From positions 45,114,241 to 45,178,240 of the forward strand of contig OZ024939.1 in NCBI GenBank assembly GCA_964017235.1: DNA of 64,000 nucleotides, in the 5' to 3' direction. The notes beneath the pieces were generated by a model. The model worked only from the letters and a program-made list of their open reading frames with translations, did no database searches and was not told the DNA's origin. Source of the DNA: Sabellastarte sp. h YS-2021. Lineage: Eukaryota; Annelida; Polychaeta; Sabellida; Sabellidae. The translations under genes and the position numbers were made by a program. Shown in pieces: positions 1-10,348 of the stretch (position 1 is its first letter; every line of letters starts with the position of its first letter).

Positions 1-2512
1 CTCCAGCTATCTTATGTGTTGCGAATAGCTCCACAGAAATGCATGAGTGTGGTGGATAACATCCAATTTGCAATAAATATTTTGTCTTCTGGTTTATCCA
101 ATGTAATGATGCCAACTGGTATCCAAAGCAAGGGACACCAATAAAAAATTGCTCCTTCTTTCTTGCATGGATTTTAATGAGAAAACATCAACAAAAAAAC
201 TAAAATATTTTTTAAAGCCCAGAGACTCTATAAAATACATTTTGAATGATATACATAACATATTTATTTAAGTTGTGTAGTTATTGAAATAGTTTTCAAA
301 AATATACACTTGGTAATATATTTATTACCGTAATCATCCAAAGCCAGAGATACCAGGGAATTAAAGAAAAAAATTAAATATGGTTTAAATATGGTTCGCA
401 ATAAATCAGATAAAAAAGAAAATAGTAATGACTTACACATGAATCCATTATAAAATTAAATAGCCACTTAAAATCTGGAAACCTTTTCTGAAATAAATTC
501 TTAATTCTTATACAGTAAAATAGTGTCTATCCCATTCACAGTATGAACTAATCAATAAGAGACAGCATTAGATGGGTTACATATTGATTTATGTTTTATT
601 ATGTTAATACCCCCAGAATTTTATAGGGACAAAGTAGGGACATGCAGCCCTTTCACATATTAGACAAGACATTTTGACTAGGGTATATGTTTACCCTATA
701 TTGAGTCAATACGGTCTTAAGTGGATGACAAATACTTCTTTCCTTTGAATAACTGATTATGTATTTTATCCCAATGTGAATTTTTTTGTGCCAAAGATAT
801 AAAAGGCTTTATTAAAACACTGCATTAATACCATGTTTCCACATTCACAACTGATTATAAGGTTGAAACAGTGCTATAGCTGACCTGATGAAACCTGCAG
901 CAAACTTAAAATATTTGCCAAACCAAGAAAGCACTCATATAAGGCAGACCTCGACCAAAAGGCATTTCTCAAAAACCTTTTTGTGTCCAGACTATCTTTT
1001 CGCAAAGTGTAGTCATACTTCCTTTGATCAGACCCTACAGATATAGAAATACCATTAAAAGCTATTCATTACTTTTACAGAAATGCCACGTAGAAGCCAA
1101 AGTAAAGAGACCTATGCCTACTATGTAACTTTTGCGTATGATGTAATGAAATGAATATTTTGACAGATTTACACTAAATTTGGTAAAAAATTGTAGCAAT
1201 AAGAAATTTATGTCTTCAGTTTTGGGTATGATATGAGAAGTTCAGAAGATCTACAGATGAATTCAAATTACTCTTAATGTTATCTTATCTAATCTACTGC
1301 TTTGCAAAAGGTAGGTTGTATGTTAAAAGAGAAATAAGTTATAACATCCATATGTCATAAAATTAAAGAAAAAACTATGCAATAGGTAAAGATTGAAAGG
1401 CTCCCTTGCAAAAGTATTTAAGTGGGAGCCTGTGGTTCTAGAGATCACTTTTTTTCTTTTTTGTGTCCGGACTTTCATGAATTGTGCCATGGCCACAATT
1501 ACTGTCTGTCTTTTACAAAAGTTGTGGTATGGCCACAATGACTGTTTGCCTTTTACAGAAGACGACAATCTGCTACATTAGTAGTGGGATGGGTTACCAC
1601 TTCAGTGCACTACTCGTGTCTCTGATGGTTTTGCGCTTACGCTAGTAGACTGAAACCCCTTTTGGCCTTGTTAAACATGTAAACTAAATGGGAAGTGACT
1701 GAAAGTATTGGTCTTACGCCAAGTATGATGTCACTCAGAACTGACCTTATTGAGGTTGTCAGGATGTAAACTCCCAGCAGTGGGACTGCAGTCTTACCCA
1801 GTATTTAATAAGTTGATATGATAATGTGCAGAGATTGAAGTGAACTGAATCATTGAGCTGATATCCAAACTTGAAATAAAAAATATGTTGGACAGAACGT
1901 CTCAACATAGTAATCCATAGAAAGAAATGGTTGTATGTCAATATGGTTATGAATGTTTGCTTTCAGTACACATCAGATGTTTTATTTGTCCAGTGTGTGC
2001 CATTCCTTTCTTTAGATCAATTTACACTTACAGGATTTCCAAACAATCCACTATTTGCAGAGGGAGTCCAAATGTCTTTATATAATTTGTACTGACACAG
2101 AGATTTCAACTGTACCTCAAACTCAAACAATATCTTAGTTAATCTGTCAATGCAGTCTTTCTAAGGGGCTATAATTTACCAAGTCTAATTCAAATGGGCA
2201 CCCAATTTATTCTTTAAATTGCACAATAATATTTGGCATGTACAATAACACTTTTACTAAATATAGGTACATTTTTTAAATTTGAATTATTATGCATTTA
2301 TACTCGGCACAGTATCTCCATATACTACAGGACTATTTAATCCAACTGGCTTCACAGGTACAGCCCAAGCTTTGTACGTAAACAACATTCCCTTAACTGA
2401 AAGACAGAGGCTGAAGGATGACCATTTATCAAAGTCCTTGAGGTTCGTTAGCGTCCCACTAGGATAGGATCCAATGACAGGGAGCTGCCATTTTAAGTGG
2501 TCATCAGAGCCA
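1..2512. other. Gene-free AT-rich DNA
   Basis: No reading frame here shows a recognisable domain or a coding-like composition. The only structure noted is the short tandem repeat at 1,484-1,559. Probably intergenic or intronic host DNA. Confidence 0.6.
1484..1559. repeat. Two-copy 38-39 bp tandem repeat
   Basis: Two adjacent diverged copies of a unit containing ATGGCCACAAT and CTTTTACA lie head to tail. No function is suggested. Confidence 0.6.
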
Positions 2513-2533
2513 CTATGTATCTGCCTGTACCTG

Positions 2534-2601
2534 AGACTGAACGCATGTCCTCTGTATTTGTAGGTGAGTGTTTTACCCGCTAGGCCACAGTGGCATAGAT
2601 G
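2534..2601 (-). repeat. tRNA-derived SINE-like head
   Basis: On the minus strand a perfect RNA polymerase III box A (TGGCCTAGCGG, 2,577-2,587) is followed about 35 bases later by a near box B (GTTCAGTCT, 2,534-2,542; one mismatch to GTTCRANNC). The sequence between does not fold as a clean tRNA, so this looks like the head of a tRNA-derived SINE whose body would run toward lower coordinates. The body limits and the tail are not visible to me. Confidence 0.4.
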
Positions 2602-3369
2602 GTTGCAAGTGTACCTGCTACAACATGAGGGGTAAAAATATGAATTAATGAACTAATGAATTTTAATAGCTACACTGTGTGAAAATTATGTAAGTATTAA
2701 TATTTTATAGTGCATCTCCTTTCCTTATGGTCATCTCCATACATATTTGCTTTTCGGTTGACAACTTTGTTCTAACATCTCTGAAAGAAGATATCATATC
2801 TGCGTGGTACACATTGATGAAAAGGGTGGCCCCATATAACTACCCAGCCTGCACTTCAATTCAGTGTGTATATTTTAAATTCAGATCATGACAGGACATA
2901 GCGGCTATTGCCAACATTGATAAATAGCTGTCCCAGATGCAAATTGCTTTCAGACTTGTGTTAATATTGCTGAACATGTCTTGTGCAAATGTGAATCCCA
3001 CCAAAGACAAGGTGGACTGAACCAAAACCAATGGTGGACAAGTCAATCTGGTTGTAAGTTCAGATAAGTAGGACTTAGTCTCTTATTTTGATAAAATCTT
3101 AAATGTACCTGCTTTTACGATCTTGATCATTAAAAAAGTATATTCATTGCAGTAATTCTAATTATATTCATCCACAGAACCAGTTTCCCCTAAGTGATGG
3201 AGACTACACAATATACCATAATTACTCAATTATTCAATTACTTCAAACCAAGATCATTACACAGCCTACAACACTACAATGCTGGCAGATCATCCCAGTC
3301 AGATCATGTTACCCCATCTCCTCACCAAATTTCTGCAACTAATGAAGATTACTATTTCCAAAACTCAAC

Positions 3370-3665
3370 ATTCTATGCCTTACAGTTTCTGAGATATGGC
3401 TCAGACCAGAAAAGGTCAAACCAAGGTCAAAACATGTTGTTGTTCACCTACACCCTCTGACCAATAGCCCTAACAAACATAAAGTTTCTACACCTTAGGG
3501 TTTTCAACATATAGCCCAGACACATTTTTAAAGGTCACTCTAACAAGGTGAAGGTCAAATCAAGGTCACACCATGGCTTTGTGTGCCTACACCGCCCAAC
3601 CAATGTCCCTACCAAGCGTGAACTTCCTACACCTTATGGTTTCTGAGATGCAGTCCAGACAAAAA
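3370..3665. repeat. Degenerate ~150-bp tandem repeat with AAGGTCA half-sites
   Basis: Two diverged units, each running through 'tctgagat-tgg/cag-cagac', an 'aaggtca-accaaggtca' block, a CCTACACC block and 'ttctacaccttagg'. The same kind of unit occurs in the opposite sense at 22,200-23,010. GGTCA-rich tandem repeats of this sort are familiar in molluscan genomes. No coding potential is apparent. Confidence 0.6.
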
Positions 3666-3780
3666 CCTGCCACCCACCCACATGTCCTCCTATCCAGACA
3701 CCATGGGTGGAAACAATACCTGTACACCCTTAAAAAGCTGTGGGGTAAAAGCTAGTCTGAATACATACAAAATTGATAAA

Positions 3781-4789
3781 TAATTAAATTATTAAGAATA
3801 AATCTCATCAAATTTTTCCAATGCAAGACATGATGATGCCGCATTTATTTTGGCTATTCATGACTGAAGTTCACGGTGGACTTCAGCAATGGTCTCAGTC
3901 TCAGCTTTATCTGAGTCACTGGCTTAAATGCTGAGACAGGTTGGTGTTGGTCTTACGTTTCATAAACATAGGCCCAAATATGGCTGCTATAATTCTTTCT
4001 TCACTTCAAAATTTGAAGTTGATAAAGATAAAGTGCAAACATAGAAGAACCCCCACCAAAGTAGTCTTTAGATATTTTAGGTGTCTATAAGGTTTTCCCA
4101 GTGAAACATAGCATTTTAACAGGGATAATATGTGACAAAGAAAGGATTTATGTTAAACAAAAGAATATTTTGTGTAGACGTAACCTATCACATTATGCAG
4201 AAAACTCCTGTGGTTATTTGATGTGTGGTCTCAGCTGAGACCCCTTTTGGAAAAACCATTCGCAACACAACTTTAGCTGAGCCAAAAAGGCTCTGATTTG
4301 ATACCACAGCGTAGCCTACATCGAGGCTAAATCTAAGACCCTTTGCAAAAATAGCCCCAGGATCAATGATTCTCATGTGGATCTGGATAGAAATACAGTA
4401 TTTTTAGCATTATCCATGGCTGAGAGTTTGAGTACTTTCAGGCAGTGTTTTTTCAATTGTATTTACATATATCAATCTTGTGAAAAATGAAAATTCACAT
4501 TTTCCACAATTTAAACTATTTCATATAGATTTTGAATTCCTTCATCTCTGTCAGAATAGATTGCTTTTTATTATCCGCCACGCAACGTATTTGACCCGCA
4601 TATGGGGATATACGGAGCGGGATGTATTTTTTTGTATACACCGCCGCCCTGGTACCATGGATTATAAGCGTTAATAACTTCTGGTTTTCCAACAATATCT
4701 CGGAAACTATGCTACCTATAGATATGTATAATATATCATTAGAAAGGTCATTTTACAGCGCTTCTGATCGTGTGAGTTGCATAAAAATC
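3781..4789. other. No recognisable feature
   Basis: I see no gene, RNA or clear repeat. A more GC-rich patch around 4,575-4,660 could be part of an unrecognised dispersed repeat. Confidence 0.5.
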
Positions 4790-5045
4790 CATTGCAAGTT
4801 AAAGTTTTAACTTTTTATATTCACTGGTGCCTGTGGTTTTTGACAGCCTATTCACATTCTCTGATTAAATATTCGTATTATTTCACCCATAAATGGTACA
4901 AAATGGTGGATAATAAAAGTAAAACACCCCTCATCAGACATATATGGAAAAAATATATCACTCATGAAGATTAACAATATAATACTCATGCTACGCACTC
5001 GTATAATATTGTTATCTTCATTCGTGATATATTTTTTCTGTATAT
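4790..5045 (+). repeat. Dispersed repeat ending in a palindrome (copy 1)
   Basis: This 250-bp sequence is homologous, in reverse orientation, to 21,840-22,095. It shares a 'ttgcaagttaaa' start, a 'tggtggataataaaagtaaaac' middle and a terminal palindrome. The palindrome (about 4,948-5,045) pairs 'atatcactcatgaagat' with 'atcttcattcgtgatat' around a loop with ACTCGTATAATATTG. Its ends and class are unknown; a MITE or hairpin-ended non-autonomous element would fit. Confidence 0.65.
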
Positions 5046-5587
5046 AAATTTTCACCTTATTTTCATATTTCCAGATTTGATACAGAGAAACAAACTTTTA
5101 AGTTTAAGTCCGTTAGTAAAATTGAAGCTAATCCATTTGTTAAAGCTTTCTGCAAAGCATTTAGTATATGTACATAGATACAAGTGTATTAACCTGGTTA
5201 CAGTGGCTACAAAATTTTGTTTGCTTAAATTTTCCATCTGGAAATTATATTCACAATTAAAAGTATAGTGTAGACTGACTTAGTGGAGTGTTAGGAAGTA
5301 AGGAAGTATGGTTGCAATAATATTTGGGGTATTGATCTGAAGACCTTATTCCATGGGGCTGAGCCCAAGAATGTGGGCATAATCAATTCATCCGCCTACC
5401 TCTGTTGGTTTAAGTATGTAATTGGCAATAATGTTCCATTATAATGCTTTACTATAAACATCAGTTATATTGATTAACCTGTGTTTAACCTTTGTAATTT
5501 CATGTTGATTTGCAAATTCAGTGGAAGGATTACTAGTACAATAGTTATACACACATAAACAGGCTTTATAAGAATTACATATATGAG
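5046..5587. other. No recognisable feature
   Basis: AT-rich sequence without coding signal or clear repeats. Confidence 0.5.
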
Positions 5588-5678
5588 TGTTGTATTCCAA
5601 GAATAACCAAGAATAACACCTGCTTGTAGATAGAGTGTTTTACTGGTCAAGATACAACATAAAAAGTGGTGACGAGGG
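5588..5678 (+). other. Possible LTR end followed by primer-binding-site-like sequence
   Basis: TGTTGTAT at 5,588 and ATACAACA ending at 5,659 form an 8-bp terminal inverted repeat of the TG...CA type. Seven bases later comes TGGTGACGAGGG (from 5,667), which resembles primer-binding sites of invertebrate LTR elements. The 72-bp span is too short for an ordinary LTR, so it may be only the end of one, or chance. Fossil at best. Confidence 0.25.
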
Positions 5679-5717
5679 TAAAAAACAAGTTGATTATACT
5701 AGAAAACAAATTAAATG

Positions 5718-6817
5718 TTTTTTTGTTTTTTTTAATTCATTTTTTTTTTCAAAAGCAAGTCAAGGTGTTACATGAAGCAAATATACAGAAAAGGAGTAAT
5801 ATAGATATACTCATTAATACAGTAAAAAAAAGAGTTTACAGACAAAATAGAAAAACAATTTGCATATTAATTATCTGGTCATGCATACTGATACAAAATC
5901 TCCCAAACACTATCATTGTAGATGACAAATCATAATGCCCTTAAATTTTCAAAAAGGACACCAAATTTTTGAAAGAAAACCTGTTCTTTGCCTCGATTTA
6001 TGTGGGAAAGATGGTCAGTAAGGAAAGGAACCATTGCTTTGTAAAATATCTGAAACATTTGAAATACCAGCTTGCATCCAATCAGAATATTCTGTGGATA
6101 TGTGTTGGCCTCCAATTTGAAATACATCATTAAAAAACAATGGTTCAGCAAGAAGTTCAGTAAAACTTGTTGGTTTGGCATTGATAAAGTCAAGCCAGTT
6201 TGATAATATACCACAATAAAATATGTTTCTTGGAAAAGTCAATAGAGAAGAAAATTTTAATTTCCTAAATAAATGTTCCTTGGTAATGCCCATCAAGTAG
6301 AAAGACAAAACTTTCCATTTCACATTGATTGGGTTCATAAGTCGTTTAATCCACATGATCTGTGCTGTTTTAACTACCTCTAATACCGATACCATTTTTA
6401 GACCACCCAGATCCAAAGGCTGAATCAGAGTGTTTTTAGCTATTAAAGGTTTTCCATTGTTCCAAATAAAGCTAAACAACAAGGTATCGAGTTCAGTTAT
6501 AGTTTTTGAGTCTACTGGTAACGTTGAGGCCAGCACCTGAATATGTGGTATTACTAAGGATTTTACAACTGTGATTTTGCCTTTCAGTGATAGATACATA
6601 GCTTGCCAAGCATTTAGTATGTCCTTGATAACTTGCACTTTCTGGTTTATATTCAAAATAGCAGCATCTTTATAGTTGAGGGTGAAATAAGTGCCCAGTG
6701 TTTTGAAACTATTTCTTATCCAACTAATTCTAAGATTTGTGTCTTCATACATTGAGCCATCATTTTGTACAATTATTGCTTCAGTTTTTGCTTTGTTCAA
6801 CTTTAAGCAGCATATTA
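5718..6817 (-). mobile_element. 5'-truncated L1/Tx1-like LINE
   Basis: A non-LTR retrotransposon fragment reads on the minus strand. A T-rich run at 5,718-5,753 on the plus strand is its poly(A)-like tail, and the coding part (6,015-6,800) is the segment after the RT catalytic centre. The 5' end is lost at about 6,817, where Ty3 gag sequence begins abruptly; AATAAATTTA is shared at the junction. No convincing target-site duplication was found, so how it came to abut the Ty3 copy is unresolved. Confidence 0.8.
6015..6800 (-). pseudogene. LINE ORF2 C-terminal fragment (RT thumb and connector)
   Basis: This 261-residue open frame begins in the segment just after the YADD motif of an L1/Tx1-type reverse transcriptase (NKAKTEAIIV, then SFKTLGTYF) and continues through the conserved W-x2-R/K-G-K-I-x2-K-S-L and FIWNNGKP...LGGLKM blocks. 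The endonuclease and RT palm are absent, so it cannot work. Related sequence continues in another frame below 6,015 (about 5,930-6,050), implying at least one frameshift before the tail. The first Met is incidental; the true upstream sequence is missing. Confidence 0.8.
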
Positions 6818-7332
6818 ATAAATTTAGAAATTCTAGAGTTGAAAAGGGTGAAACACCATCCCAATTTGTTGACCGACTTACAAATTATTTTGAGAGGTGG
6901 GTTGAATTTGGAGAAGTGACTAAAAATTTGGCTAATTTGTCTGACCTCATTCTGAGAGAACAGTTTCTGTTAAACTGTAGTAAACTTTTAGCAGTGTTCT
7001 TCAGAGAGCGGGTATCGAAAACAGTAAAAGAAATGGATTGTTAAGCAGAACAATATGTTGAAGCCCATGGTGATCAAAACTGTTTTGTAAAAGAGTCTAT
7101 TTCTGTGAAACAAATGTCAAGTGACAAGGTTAGTACAAAAGGTAGTGAATCCAAAATGACAAAAAAGACTAATTTCACTGATAACAATTGTTACCGATGT
7201 GGTCAAAAGGGTCACATACAAAGAAACTGTAGAGTTAAACTCAATACTGCTGGTGCAATTCAACAGAGTAATGAAACTGATGAGCATGGTACTGGTGCAA
7301 CTTGTATATTATGCATGTTATCAGAGTGTTGA
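6818..7332 (+). pseudogene. Ty3 gag remnant with CCHC zinc knuckle (copy A)
   Basis: Capsid-like text (TPSQFVDRLTNYFERWVEFG) matches copy B at 16,316-16,543 and is followed by a nucleocapsid zinc knuckle CYRCGQKGHIQRNC near 7,190-7,235 (C-x2-C-x4-H-x4-C). Gag would have built the particle and bound element RNA. The N-terminal part seen in copy B (15,861 onward) is missing here. Fossil. Confidence 0.8.
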
Positions 7333-7379
7333 AGGTGATCAGTTAAAACTTGCTTCAGGTAAATCATTACCTATAGTGG

Positions 7380-7800
7380 GTGTTTGTGAACAATATTTCA
7401 GTGTTGGTTCAAAACACAATTTGCCAGTGTTTAAAGGTATTGTAGGTGATGTTACTGTAGATACTTTGCGTGACAGTGGGTGTACAGGTGTGGTTGTCAA
7501 ATCAAATTTGGTAAAACCAGAACAGTTTACAGAGAAGGTCTATGTTTGTGTACTTATTGATGGTACAGTCAAAAAGGTGCCAATTGCCAAAATACACAGA
7601 CACCCCATTCTATGTAGGTGGAACTGATGCAATGGTTATGGAAAGTCCCATATATCCACTTGTTATAGGGAACATTCAAGGTGCCAGAGATGTAAATGAC
7701 CCCAATCCTGAATGGCATTGTGTCCATGAACAAACTAGGCAAGTTAAGGATAGAACTGAGACTGTAGCTGTAATGACAAGGTCTCAAGCTGAGAAATTGA
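7380..7800 (+). pseudogene. Ty3 aspartic protease remnant (copy A)
   Basis: A retropepsin-like segment with the catalytic triplet in the context DTLRDSGCTGVVV (about 7,462-7,500) lies between the gag knuckle and the integrase, as in Ty3/Gypsy pol. This enzyme would cleave Gag-Pol. Copy B carries the same segment at 16,870-17,290. Fossil. Confidence 0.75.
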
Positions 7801-8059
7801 GTAAACCAGTTAGTCCATTGAAAGTTCCATCTGAAATTGACTTAGGTTTAACATCTGAGGAATTCAAACAACTACAGTTAGGTGATGATAGTCTTAGCAA
7901 AGTATGGGATCTAGCAAAGGAAAACAAGATTGTAAAATTGAAGAGTGGTAATGAAACCTGTTATTTTGTTGAGAAAGGTTTCTTGTATCGCAGGTTCCAA
8001 TCTAAAAGTAAACAGAAGGTGGTTAAACAGCTGGTAGTACCCCAGAAGTTAAGGACAAA

Positions 8060-9306
8060 AGTTCCTAAATTAGCTCATGAAACATTGTTGAGTGGCCACT
8101 TAGGTATCCAGAAAACCTTAGACAGTCATGTCCAGTTTTTATTGGCCAAGTTTGCAAAGTGAAGTGAAGCTATTCTGTAGGTCTTGTGATTTGTGCCAGA
8201 AAACTACACCAAAAGGGAGAGTACCACATGTCCCTTTAGACAAAATGCCGCTTATTGATACTCCGTTCCAAAGGGTAGCAATTGACCTTGTAGGGCCTTT
8301 TGCACCAATCACTGAGCATAGGAATCGTTACATTCTTACAATGGTTGATTATGCCACAAGGTACCCTGAAGCTAGTGTTCTTTCATCCATAGATACAGAG
8401 TGTGTTGCAGAAGGTTTGATAGAAATGTTTTCTCGAGTAGGAGTACCTTGTGAGATTTTGAGTGACCGTGGATCTCAATTCATGTCTCAACTCATGCAAG
8501 AGGTAAATAGGCTCCTGAGTGTTAAGCACTTGGTAACAACTCCATATCATCCTAAATGTAATCGTTTGGTGGAAAAGTTCCATTTGGCTTTGAAGTCAAT
8601 GTTGCGAAAACTTTGTGCTGAATGACCCAAAGATTGGGATAGGTATCTCCCAGTTGTTCTGTTTGCATATAGGGAAGTCCCACAGGCCAGTACAGGTTTT
8701 TCCCCATTTGAACTTTGATAAGGATGAACTGTTAGAGGACCTATGAACATCCTTAAGGACTTATGGACAGCTGAGGTTGATTCTGATGAAACTAAAACCA
8801 CATATCAGTATATAGTAGATCTGAGAGAAAGACTAGAGAATACTTGTAAGTTAGCTCAAAGTAATTTGGAATGTGCACAAGGCAAAGCCAAGCTTTACTT
8901 TGACAAGAAAAGTAAAAAACGCAAGTTTGGAAAGAATGAGAAAGTTTTGCTACTATTACCGACCGAGACAAACAAACTTCTAGTAAGATGGCAAGGCCCT
9001 TACAATGTAGTTGGAGTATTTGATGATGATTATAGAGTTGAGGTTAAGGGTAAGGTTAAAACCTACCATGCAAACTTACTCAAGAAGTATATTGAGCATC
9101 CAGTTGACCAATCTGTCAGTTCAACAATTGAAAAATCTGAGAGTTCAGTTTTGCAAGTAGTTTCTTCTGCTGTTATTGAGCCAGATTCAGAACAAGGAAC
9201 TGTTGATGATGAGAGTTTAATTCAGTTTAGTTGTACTGAGCAAACAGAAACATACAAAGATGTAGTTATCAACCCAGATTTAGGTGAACACCAGAAAGGA
9301 GACTAA
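8060..9306 (+). pseudogene. Ty3 integrase with GPY/F domain, upstream of RT (copy A)
   Basis: Parts in order: an HHCC zinc-binding segment (HETLLSGHLG, then CRSCDLCQ near 8,180); the DDE core with VAIDLVGPF (about 8,277), ILSDRGSQF (about 8,455) and the Glu of RLVEKFH (about 8,565); and a C-terminal GPY/F-type module (VRWQGPYNVVG, then YHANLLKKYI near 9,065). It would insert element DNA into the genome. Its place before RT is the notable feature. Fossil. Confidence 0.88.
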
Positions 9307-9431
9307 ACTGTTAGTTGAGTTTAAGGATATCTTTTCTGATCTCCCAGGCTATACAAAGTTGGTTGAACATAAGATAGATTTGGTTAAGTACTGAACCAGT
9401 CAGATTAAAACCATACCCAATACCATATCAT

Positions 9432-10034
9432 ATGCAGGGTACTGTTGATTCTGAGATTGAGAGTATGTTGAAAATGCATGTGATCAAACCTTGTAATTCT
9501 CCGTATGCATCCCCAATTGTACTTGTCAAAAAACCTGATGGAAAGATCCGGTTTTGTACAGATTACAGGAAGTTGGGCCGTTTGACCTCCTTTTCAACTG
9601 AACCAATGGTCCAGGCAGATAAAATGTTTTGTAAATTGAAAGACAGTAAATGGGTGAGTAAATGTGATATGTCAAAGGGTTATTGGCAAATAGCTGTTGC
9701 TGAGTCGAGTCAAGATAGGACATGTTTTGTAACTCCAAAAGGGTCATATTGTTATTTGAGAATGCCGTTTGGTCTTGTGAATTCGGCAGCCACATTTACT
9801 CGTATGATGAGATTGCTTCTAAAAGGTTTAGGCAAATCTGAACATTGCATAGATGATGTCTTAAATCACTCACAGGAGTGGAATGAACATTTGTGTGAAC
9901 TTAGGAAACTGTTTGAGAGAGTGAGGACTGCTGGTCTAACAATGAAACCTTCAAAGTGCAAACTAGGGTTTAGCAATGTCGATTACTTAGGGCATATTGT
10001 AGGAGAGGGAGAAATCAGTCCCAACCCTGAGAAG
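9432..10034 (+). pseudogene. Ty3 reverse transcriptase remnant (copy A)
   Basis: Ty3-type RT blocks run in order: SPIVLVKKPDGKIRFCTDYR, the motif A context KCDMSKGYWQIAV, MPFGLVNSAATF, the catalytic IDDV (about 9,850) and LGHIVGEGEI. The LINE at 10,035 interrupts just after the last block; RNase H resumes on the far side at 13,374. This enzyme would copy element RNA to DNA. Fossil. Confidence 0.88.
10027..10034 (+). repeat. Target-site duplication of the inserted LINE (left)
   Basis: CTGAGAAG lies just left of the T-run of the LINE and recurs at 13,366-13,373 on its right side, where Ty3 sequence resumes. The duplication may extend by two T (CTGAGAAGTT). Confidence 0.85.
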
Positions 10035-10348
10035 TTTTTTTTTTTTTTTTTAATATTTTATTGCCTCTCTTGTATCATTACATAAAGCAAAACTGTAACA
10101 TACAATATCAAAATTGTCTGAATACAACTTAAGTACATTTTCTAGTACTATAGCAAGAAGTTATGTAATTTAATATAAAAGTTTCACTTTTCATTTTGTC
10201 TACCCATTACATTATATTTACACTGCCTTTAGTTGCAGAGAACAATACTAAATCTTCTTAAGAGTCCTGAAATACCGTTTAGGTTTATTGTTTTACAGGA
10301 ACATAGCATGGTAAATCATTGTTAAGTCTACATTTGACTGAATGTTCA

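Noticed and set aside
2534-2601. Functional tRNA gene on the minus strand
   Set aside because: Box B is imperfect and the sequence does not form a full cloverleaf; a SINE head fits better.
6691-7044. A 117-codon plus-strand frame crossing 6,818 that could be taken for a novel fusion protein
   Set aside because: Its first part is antisense LINE sequence and only the second part is Ty3 gag; the frame is an accident of the junction.
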